A stretch of DNA of 64,000 bases. Source: Bacteroidales bacterium (GTDB lineage: Bacteria > Bacteroidota > Bacteroidia > Bacteroidales > UBA932). The notes beneath the pieces are model-generated. The model was given only the letters and a program-made list of their open reading frames with translations, made no database searches and was not told the origin of the DNA. Shown one piece after another: positions 57,783 to 64,000 of the stretch (its first letter is position 1; every line of letters begins with the position of its first letter). Position numbers and translations under genes: made by a program. The DNA is taken from assembly GCA_017519185.1 (NCBI GenBank), contig JAFWSX010000025.1, positions 94,148 through 158,147 of the forward strand. Reading direction: 5' to 3'.

Positions 57783-58660
57783 CATTCACCGTGTGGCATA
57801 TCGTTGGTGCTTGCTCCGTCGCGGCTGTTATAGCAGCGGTGATTGCAACGCTCAGGACAAGGCGCAAGGCCATCAAGAAGGTAGCCTATATGATGGATGC
57901 CCTGGAGGACGGTGAACTGAACTTCCGCTTCAAGGACAGCAACAAGTTCAACCGCACTCTCAACCGTATCCGCACCATCTTCGAGACTCAGAGGCAGGCC
58001 CACGAGCAGGATTCCTGGACCAAGCTGATACGCGTGCTGACCCACGAAATAATGAACACTGTGTCGCCGATTGCCTCACTATCCGACGCTATGGCAAAGT
58101 CAGTCGATGAGAACGGCCGCAGCGAGCTTGACCTCAAGGCCGGCCTTGAGACAATCTCCGATTCTTCCAAGAACCTTATCGACTTCGTGCAGACCTACCG
58201 GCAGCTTTCCGGCGTGGCGAAGCCTGTCCGCAAGGCTCTCGACCTCCAGGAACTGATGGATGGCGTCATAGCCCTCAACAGCGAATTCGCGGCTGCCTGC
58301 GGAGCCGAGTGCCGCTATCGTCCAGAGGAGCCTGACCTGATGATCTACGCTGATGAAGGCCAGATTTCCCAGATTCTCATCAACCTTATCAAGAACGCCC
58401 TGCAGGCCGGTGCGAAGCACGTTGACATCAGCGCCCGGATGGGCAAGGACGACGAGGTGATAGTGCTGGTGGCCAACGACGGCGAACCTATTCCTCCCGC
58501 CGCGCAGGAGCAGATATTCATTCCGTTCTACACGACCAAGAAGGAAGGCTCCGGCATCGGTCTGAGCATTTCCCGCCAGATAATGCGTAACCACAACGGC
58601 AGCATAGAGCTCGACTCCAGCGAACCCGGCCGCACCGCCTTCCGTCTGGAGTTCAGGTAG
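57779..58660 (+). CDS. Sensor histidine kinase, NtrY-like, with no periplasmic sensor domain
   Basis: The 293-residue kinase has one N-terminal transmembrane helix (VWHIVGACSVAAVIAAVIA) and hardly any periplasmic part. A HAMP/PAS-like linker precedes the phospho-acceptor LTHEIMNTVSPIAS near residue 88, followed by the ATPase boxes QILINLIKNALQAG, VANDGEPIPP and GSGIGLSISRQIM. It pairs with the NtrC-type regulator by translational coupling. The missing input domain suggests that the signal comes through the membrane or another protein, perhaps the exporter itself. Confidence 0.92.
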   Translation: MTFTVWHIVGACSVAAVIAAVIATLRTRRKAIKKVAYMMDALEDGELNFRFKDSNKFNRTLNRIRTIFETQRQAHEQDSWTKLIRVLTHEIMNTVSPIASLSDAMAKSVDENGRSELDLKAGLETISDSSKNLIDFVQTYRQLSGVAKPVRKALDLQELMDGVIALNSEFAAACGAECRYRPEEPDLMIYADEGQISQILINLIKNALQAGAKHVDISARMGKDDEVIVLVANDGEPIPPAAQEQIFIPFYTTKKEGSGIGLSISRQIMRNHNGSIELDSSEPGRTAFRLEFR

Positions 58661-58688
58661 GTATCAGACTTCAGTTTCGCCAGCATAG

Positions 58689-58742
58689 TGTAAAGCAGGA
58701 ATTGTAAAGAGAAAAGTGTAAAGAGTTGTAAAGACCTTTACA
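58689..58742. promoter_or_regulatory. Array of TGTAAAG motifs upstream of the exporter genes
   Basis: TGTAAAG occurs at 58689, 58703, 58717 and 58727, and its inverse CTTTACA at 58736, with spacings of 14, 14 and 10 bases. The same half-site builds the palindrome at 56400. Clustered sites are normal upstream activating sequences for NtrC-type regulators. The last part also works as a terminator stem, so some of the repetition may have that cause. Confidence 0.5.
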
Positions 58743-58748
58743 CTTTTT
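58712..58748 (+). terminator. Possible terminator after the histidine kinase gene
   Basis: AAAAGTGTAAAG (58712-58723) pairs with CTTTACACTTTT (58736-58747) across a 12-base loop and is followed by T-rich sequence. It is about 50 bases past the kinase stop. It overlaps the TGTAAAG array. Confidence 0.55.
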
Positions 58749-58846
58749 CGTTTTTGCACCTCAGGGCTTATCTTCTGACAGTCAGCAATTTGTCTATTTT
58801 GGTATAATGGATGTTCATTTTTGGCACAAGAAGATTCATTTCATAC

Positions 58847-60181
58847 ATGAACAAATTTATTTTCATTTGGTTTTTTGGTGTTGTCTTCGGTGCCTGCATA
58901 CCTTCTATGCAGGCCTGGGGACAGACTATGACACTCCGTGACTGTATGGAGTACGCAATTTCCAACTCTACGAAGATCCGCATCCAGCAGGCTGCAACCG
59001 GAGACGCACAGATAGACCGAAGGGATGCCGCACTGGCACTTTTCACTCCCAATATCAGTGCGCAGACCTATGCCTACTACAACTTCGGCCGCAGCATCGA
59101 CCCGCAGACCAACACATATTTCAACACTACGTCGTTCCGCAACAACTACGGGGTTTCGGCAGGCTACGACCTGTTCGACGGCTTCAAGGCTGTGAACAAC
59201 TTCAAGATATCCAGGACCGGAATGCTGATAGCCGATTCGCAGGAGAAGCAGGTGGAGGCCGACATATGCCTGGCGGTGATGGAAGCCTACTACAATGTGG
59301 TCTACTACAAGAGGCTCTGCGATGTGTACGAAGAGCAGGTGGCAACGGCGGAACAAGCGCTCACCAAGGCGCGCAGGCAGGAAGAGCTGGGGCAGAAGGG
59401 GCACGCCGACGTCATCTAGATGGAGGCAGACCTTGCCGACCGCAGGTATGACCTCACCAATACCTACAATATGTATTGCGACCAGAAGATGACTCTTGCA
59501 GACCTGATGTTCTGGCCGGTGGATGAAGAACTGACGATTGACACTTCGATGCCGGAGTGGAGACTCGATCCCGTGGCCTCGGAAGCCGTCGTGGACTTTG
59601 CCCTAGACAATAATCCTGCAGTGAGGATAGCGTCGCTGCAGGAACTGAATGCCCGCCGGGAGTTGAACACCGCCAGATGGCAGGTGCTGCCGTCGCTCGG
59701 CGTCTATGCCGGATGGAATACAAGTTACTACTCATATGAAGGCTCGGTAACGGCTCCCTTCCCCGACCAGTTCCGCAACAACAGCGGTGAGTATGTGCAG
59801 CTTTCTCTCTCCATTCCCATATGGAGCCGGCTGGGCAAGCACTCTGCCATAGCCCGCAAGAAGCACGCACTGACCAAGGCTTCAGCCACGCTCGACCAGA
59901 AACGCCGCGACGTTGAGAGCGAGGTGCGCCGTGCCATCCAGGACCGTGACGGCGCCGCGACTGCCTACCAGCAGGCCCAGCGTAAGGCCGAGGTGCAGCA
60001 GGAGGCCTACAGCCTCAACCTCAAGAAGCTCGAGCAGGGCCTCATCTCTCCGCTGGAGTTCCAGACAGCGAACAACAACTACCTTAAATCCCGCGCCGAC
60101 GAAATGAACAGCCTCTTCAAATACCTCATCAAACAGGCTGTGGTGAAATACTACAACGGCGTCGAATATGTAAATCAATAA
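58847..60181 (+). pseudogene. TolC-like outer membrane efflux protein interrupted by an in-frame TAG
   Basis: This is the outer-membrane channel of a tripartite exporter. From the ATG at 58847 a signal peptide (MNKFIFIWFFGVVFGAC) leads into a TolC repeat with MTLRDCMEYAISNS. The frame stops at a TAG (59417-59419) after GQKGHADVI, and continues in the same frame from an ATG directly after it (59420, MEADLADRRYDL) to 60181. Removing the stop gives a normal TolC of about 444 residues; many relatives have Gln at this place, so CAG to TAG is the simple explanation. Other genes here end in TAG, which argues against a recoded genetic code. Halves: 58847-59419 and 59420-60181. Reinitiation at the abutting ATG could still give two chains. 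Confidence 0.8.
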
Positions 60182-60187
60182 GATATT

Positions 60188-61444
60188 ATGGATAAGATCA
60201 TCGAAAAGAAAACAGGCTGGCGTGTGGCGTTTACCAAGAAGGCTCTGCCCTGGTGGCTGGGAGCACTGTTGCTGGCATTCATAGTATATCTGATAGCACG
60301 GCCCAATGCAAAGACCCTGAGGGTGGATAAAGACACAGTCACCATCTCAAGCGCCGTGATGGGCGAGTTCAACGACTACATCCGCATCAGCGGCCGGGTG
60401 CAGCCGATGACCACCGTCCAGCTGAGCCCGCAGGAAGGCGGCATCGTGGAGAAGATCCTCATCGAAGAGGGTTCGCCCGTGAAGGCCGGGGATGCCATCC
60501 TCATCCTGAACAACGACAACCTGGACCTGCAGATACTGAACTCAGAGGCCGAACTGGCCGAGAAGGAGAACATCCTCCGCAACACCCAGATACAGATGGA
60601 GCAGCAGAAGCTGGACGTGCGCCAGAACGAACTGGAGTACGGCACGCAGGTCGACCGTATGCGCCGTGCCTACGAGCAGCAGAAAGCCCTCTACGACGAG
60701 AAACTCATCGCAAAGGAAGATTACCTGAAGGCTGAGGAGGACTACAGGCTTGCCAGCCAGAAATATGAACTTATCCGCGAACGCTCAAGGCAGGACAGCC
60801 TCTACCGCGGCACGCAAATCGACCGTATGGAAGAGAGCCTCGACAATATGCTGCTCAATATGCAGATGATCCGCAAGCGCAAGGGCAACCTCATCGTGAA
60901 GGCCCCCATCGACGGCGAACTCGGCCTGCTTGACGTCGTGCTCGGCCAGAGCATAGCCAGCGGCACCAAGATAGGCCAGGTCAACTCAGTCGGAACATAT
61001 AAGGTGGAAGCACAGATCGACGAGCATTACATCGACCGCGTCGTCGCAGGCCTCGAAGCCACTTTCGAACGCCAGGGCGAGACCTACGCCACCAGCATCC
61101 GCAAGGTATATCCCGAGGTGCGCGACGGCAAGTTCCAGGCCGACTTCAAGTTCGAAGGCCAGCAGCCCGACAACATCCGCGCCGGCCAGACCTATTACCT
61201 GAACCTCCAGCTCGGCCAGCCCGAAGAGGCCGTCATCATCCCCCGCGGCACATTCTACCAGAAGACCGGAGGAAAATGGATTTACGTCGTTAACAAGGAT
61301 GGCACCAAAGCCGTCAAGAGAGAGATACGCATTGGCCGCCAGAACCCGCAGTACTATGAGGTGCTGGAAGGCCTGGAACCCGGCGAGAAGGTGATTACCT
61401 CCGGATATGAAACTTACGGTGATTCAGATGTACTGGTATTCTAG
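60188..61444 (+). CDS. HlyD/MacA-type periplasmic adaptor subunit
   Basis: This membrane-fusion protein links the inner-membrane ABC transporter to the TolC channel. It has one transmembrane helix (WWLGALLLAFIVYLIA) near residues 22-38, a biotinyl-lipoyl-like half (VQLSPQEGGIVEKILIEEG near residue 80), a long coiled-coil hairpin near residues 110-225, the return lipoyl half (VKAPIDGELGLLDVVLGQ) and beta-barrel domains. The length (418) is normal. It follows the TolC-like gene by 6 bases and precedes the permease by 3. Confidence 0.92.
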   Translation: MDKIIEKKTGWRVAFTKKALPWWLGALLLAFIVYLIARPNAKTLRVDKDTVTISSAVMGEFNDYIRISGRVQPMTTVQLSPQEGGIVEKILIEEGSPVKAGDAILILNNDNLDLQILNSEAELAEKENILRNTQIQMEQQKLDVRQNELEYGTQVDRMRRAYEQQKALYDEKLIAKEDYLKAEEDYRLASQKYELIRERSRQDSLYRGTQIDRMEESLDNMLLNMQMIRKRKGNLIVKAPIDGELGLLDVVLGQSIASGTKIGQVNSVGTYKVEAQIDEHYIDRVVAGLEATFERQGETYATSIRKVYPEVRDGKFQADFKFEGQQPDNIRAGQTYYLNLQLGQPEEAVIIPRGTFYQKTGGKWIYVVNKDGTKAVKREIRIGRQNPQYYEVLEGLEPGEKVITSGYETYGDSDVLVF

Positions 61445-61447
61445 GCG

Positions 61448-63775
61448 ATGAAAAGTTTTTGGAATTTTCTTAAGAAGAACAAGCTCTACGGGGCCATCAA
61501 CATCATAGGCCTCACGGTCTCGATGGCGTTCGTGCTCCTGTTGGCAGTATATGTCCAGCGTCAGTTGTCCACGGATTCTTTCCAGGAGAATGCCGACCGG
61601 ATATTTGTCATTGCCAACGAGAACAGTCTTACGATGGGCTATTGGCTGGACAAGCATCTGAAGAACAATTTCCCGGAGATTGAAAAGGGATGCTGTGTCG
61701 CCAATATGGCATCGGCCGCACCTTTCCATATCGACGGGGCCGGCGGAGAACTGGTCTATGGTCGGATGATGTCGGCCGACAGCACGTTCTTCGACATATT
61801 CAGTTATGAACTGGCGGCCGGCAACAAGGCCGACTGGCACCTTTCCTGGGACCGTTGTATGATCAGCGAGGAGTTTGCAAACGCCCATTTCGGAGACAAG
61901 GATCCGATCGGGAGACAGCTGTTTTCCGAGGGGGGAGAGGCCAACCTGACCATCTGCGGCGTCCTGAAGGATTTCGGCAACTCCGTCCTCAAGACTCCGG
62001 ATGTGCTGGTCCGCGGCGAGATGATGCCGAAAAACAATCCGGCCCACGATGAGTATATGAGCAATGCCGGGGCCGGGACCTGTTTCGTGATGACATACCC
62101 TGGCGCCGACCTTGGGGCAAAGAAAGGGGAACTGCTGAATTGGCTGGAAGAGAATTTCTGGATTTATAAGAGCAACTGTGACCAGGTCCGCCTCATACCG
62201 TTGAGAGATTTGTATTTCCTCGATGAAGGCAATCTCGACTGGAATGGAACCGTTCAGATCGGCAACCGGGATTTCGTGAACCTCCTGCTGGCGATGTGCC
62301 TGCTGCTCCTGGCTTTCGCAGTGCTCAACTATATAAATATGACAACTGCACTGACTGGCTTCCGCGCCAAGGAAATGGCTACCCGCAGGCTCGTCGGAGC
62401 CGATAAACGGGGCATTTTCCTGAAAGTCATTGCCGAGAGCACCATCATCTGCGGCATCTCGATGCTGCTGGCCATCTTGCTGGCAGAGGCGCTTGCGCCG
62501 TTGGCTTCCCGTCTTCTGGCCTATCAGGTGTCCATTTTCAAGGCCGTGACCCCGGTCAATGTATTGCTGGTGCTGGCCTTTATCGCTGTGCTCGGCATTT
62601 TGGCCGGCATCGTTCCCGCATTGCTCATCCAGCGTGCCCAGCCCATCGAGATTGTCCGGGGAACGCTCCGGCTCAAGACGAAAACCGTCTACAGCAAAGT
62701 CATCATCGTCCTGCAGAATGTGGTTTCTGTCGTGATGCTGGTGAGCGCCCTGACGATGGGCCTCCAGATCCGGCATCTGATTACGGCCGACCTGGGATAC
62801 AACACGAAGGACATACTTGTCATAAACAATGACTTTGGGCAGAGCGGCCAGCTCCGCCCGCTGCTTGACCGGCTGAGAGAAGAAGCCTGCGTGGAAGAAG
62901 TGGGACAGGGCAACGGCATTCCGCTGGAAGGGACGAATAACGTCACTATGGAAGTTGGCACCGGCAACTGGGTGTCGTTCCAGCAGATTCAGGGAGATGA
63001 CAAATATTTCCAGATCCTGGGGCTGAAAGAAAAGCAGGACAATCACCAGCGCGCCTGGTGGCTCAACGAATACGCCTTCAAGCTGATAGGTATTGAAGAG
63101 TCGGAAACGGAATATGTGACTTCTATGGAGGGCAGTTTCCCCATCGGCGGCGTTTACTATGATTTCAAGGTGCGTCCGCTAGAATCGGCCCAAAGCGCGG
63201 CAATGGTCTACAACTGGAAAGAAAGTCCGGACGACAATTTTCCCTGGGTGCTGGTAGTCAAGACCAACGGAGACCACGGCGTGGCCCGCAAGAAAGTGGA
63301 GGCGGTTGTGGAAGAAGTTTTCCCCGGCAGGATGTTCGAAGGGGCATATATTGAAGAGAGGATCGAAGACGGCTTCAAAGACGAAAGCCGAGTGCTGGAC
63401 ATCGTACTCATCTTTACTCTGCTGTCCATTCTTGTGAGCGCCCTCGGCCTCTTCGCGATGAGTTCCTACTATATGCAGCAGGAAATCCGCAGCGTTTCAG
63501 TAAAAAAGGTCTTTGGAGCCGATTATTCCGGTGTGCTGAAGGAACTGGTGCTGGCGTTTATGAAGATGGTGGGCATCGCCTTCGTCATCGGAGTTCCGGT
63601 CGCCTGGTTCATTATGAACCGATGGCTCTCGGGCTACGGCCACCGCATCAACCTTCACTGGTGGATTTTCGTCCTGGCCGGCCTTGTAGTCGCCCTGATT
63701 GCCATCATATCCGTTCTCTACCAGAGCGTCAAAACCGCCCGGACCAATCCCGCCGAGGCATTGAAGAAAGAATAG
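61448..63775 (+). CDS. MacB/FtsX-type ABC transporter permease
   Basis: The 775-residue protein has the layout of Bacteroidota FtsX-type permeases. It starts with a transmembrane helix (INIIGLTVSMAFVLLLAVYV), a large periplasmic MacB-PCD-like domain (DSFQENADRIFVIANENS), a first FtsX block of three helices near residues 280-400 (with GFRAKEMATRRLVGADKRGI), a second periplasmic domain, and a second FtsX block near residues 640-770 (SVSVKKVFGADYSGVLKEL). It probably exports a peptide, lipid or toxic compound with the ATPase encoded next. I cannot name the substrate. Confidence 0.92.
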   Translation: MKSFWNFLKKNKLYGAINIIGLTVSMAFVLLLAVYVQRQLSTDSFQENADRIFVIANENSLTMGYWLDKHLKNNFPEIEKGCCVANMASAAPFHIDGAGGELVYGRMMSADSTFFDIFSYELAAGNKADWHLSWDRCMISEEFANAHFGDKDPIGRQLFSEGGEANLTICGVLKDFGNSVLKTPDVLVRGEMMPKNNPAHDEYMSNAGAGTCFVMTYPGADLGAKKGELLNWLEENFWIYKSNCDQVRLIPLRDLYFLDEGNLDWNGTVQIGNRDFVNLLLAMCLLLLAFAVLNYINMTTALTGFRAKEMATRRLVGADKRGIFLKVIAESTIICGISMLLAILLAEALAPLASRLLAYQVSIFKAVTPVNVLLVLAFIAVLGILAGIVPALLIQRAQPIEIVRGTLRLKTKTVYSKVIIVLQNVVSVVMLVSALTMGLQIRHLITADLGYNTKDILVINNDFGQSGQLRPLLDRLREEACVEEVGQGNGIPLEGTNNVTMEVGTGNWVSFQQIQGDDKYFQILGLKEKQDNHQRAWWLNEYAFKLIGIEESETEYVTSMEGSFPIGGVYYDFKVRPLESAQSAAMVYNWKESPDDNFPWVLVVKTNGDHGVARKKVEAVVEEVFPGRMFEGAYIEERIEDGFKDESRVLDIVLIFTLLSILVSALGLFAMSSYYMQQEIRSVSVKKVFGADYSGVLKELVLAFMKMVGIAFVIGVPVAWFIMNRWLSGYGHRINLHWWIFVLAGLVVALIAIISVLYQSVKTARTNPAEALKKE

Positions 63776-63798
63776 AATAAACAATAAAACATATACCA

Positions 63799-64000
63799 AT
63801 GATTAAAGTATCAAACCTCAGTAAAATCTTCCGCACGGAAGAAATCGAGACCACAGCTCTCAACGGTGTTTCATTCGAAATCAAGGACGGCGAGTTCGTC
63901 GCCATAATGGGCCCTTCGGGCTGCGGCAAGTCCACGCTGCTGAACATCCTCGGCCTGCTGGACAACCCCACCAGTGGTTCGTATGAACTCCTCGGCACCG
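63799..64000 (+). CDS. ABC transporter ATP-binding protein, MacB/LolD-like, cut by the window end
   Basis: The ATG at 63799 opens [15 protein letters not shown], with Walker A in [19 protein letters not shown] near residue 36. This is the ATPase of the FtsX-type exporter before it. Only about 67 codons lie in the window, so Walker B and the signature motif are not seen. It lies 23 bases after the permease stop. Confidence 0.93.
   Translation, partial: MIKVSNLSKIFRTEEIETTALNGVSFEIKDGEFVAIMGPSGCGKSTLLNILGLLDNPTSGSYELLGT

Noticed and set aside
58821..58841. Sigma-54 promoter (TTGGCAC at 58821) before the TolC-like gene
   Set aside because: A good -24 element is present but the -12 GC is missing at the correct spacing; only a partial match remains when shifted by one base. 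Kept as a possibility, not as a feature.
59417..59419. Genome-wide amber recoding as explanation for the TAG in the TolC-like gene
   Set aside because: gltD, purF, carB, pyrG, guaA, the kinase and the HlyD-like gene all end in TAG at sensible positions, so TAG works as a stop here.
61424..63046. 540-residue open frame on the minus strand opposite the MacB-like permease
   Set aside because: It is His/Gln-rich low-information sequence mirroring a well-supported permease; no motif of its own.

Overview
The window reads as chromosomal DNA of a Bacteroidota bacterium, most likely order Bacteroidales. The evidence is a set of TTG/TAnnTTTG promoter boxes typical of that phylum, a SusC-type TonB plug protein, an ECF sigma factor paired with a beta-barrel protein, the MacB/HlyD/TolC-type export set and the overall protein sequences. 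I cannot name the genus; an uncultured gut or rumen lineage is a guess. Gene density is very high, genes are often translationally coupled, and I see no insertion sequence, prophage or CRISPR array.

Left arm (1-18.6 kb): a very compact plus-strand run of glutamine-using enzymes (tail of gltB, gltD, asnB, purF, glmS, carA, carB, pyrG). After a thioesterase on the other strand and a secreted histidine phosphatase come mgsA and guaA. Nearly every major glutamine amidotransferase of the cell therefore sits in 16 kb. clpC follows on the minus strand.

Middle (18.6-40 kb): tRNA-Lys with a palindrome-rich tail; a hexuronate-type MFS transporter, an esterase and a Mom/GNAT-like protein; gyrA and a TPR protein; a second PurF-like protein whose glutamine site is destroyed; an RRM protein; a ComEC core; a six-gene run ackA-ptb/pta-MATE-cytidylate kinase-like-ettA-LOG; a DHH phosphoesterase with two FKBP-like lipoproteins; an unknown membrane protein, DUF3822 and rsmD; tRNA-Asp.

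Right-middle (40.3-56.3 kb): a stand-alone TonB plug protein, a lipoprotein carboxylesterase, then a long minus-strand array. Its first unit is ECF sigma factor, barrel protein with an anti-sigma-like N-terminus, and serpin lipoprotein, ending in a terminator. The second unit is a second serpin, a small alarmone synthetase, a small alarmone hydrolase, an APH-like kinase, a Cache-PP2C-HATPase protein, a STAS protein, a cation/proton antiporter, a YhfC-like membrane protease and a DUF1593-propeller lipoprotein. It looks like a combined (p)ppGpp and partner-switch stress module and is the best candidate here for an undescribed system.

Right arm (56.4-64 kb): an NtrC-type response regulator and a histidine kinase, then a tripartite exporter: a TolC-like gene split by an in-frame TAG, an HlyD-like adaptor, a MacB-like permease and the start of its ATPase. 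A TGTAAAG motif recurs in front of both the regulator and the exporter genes.
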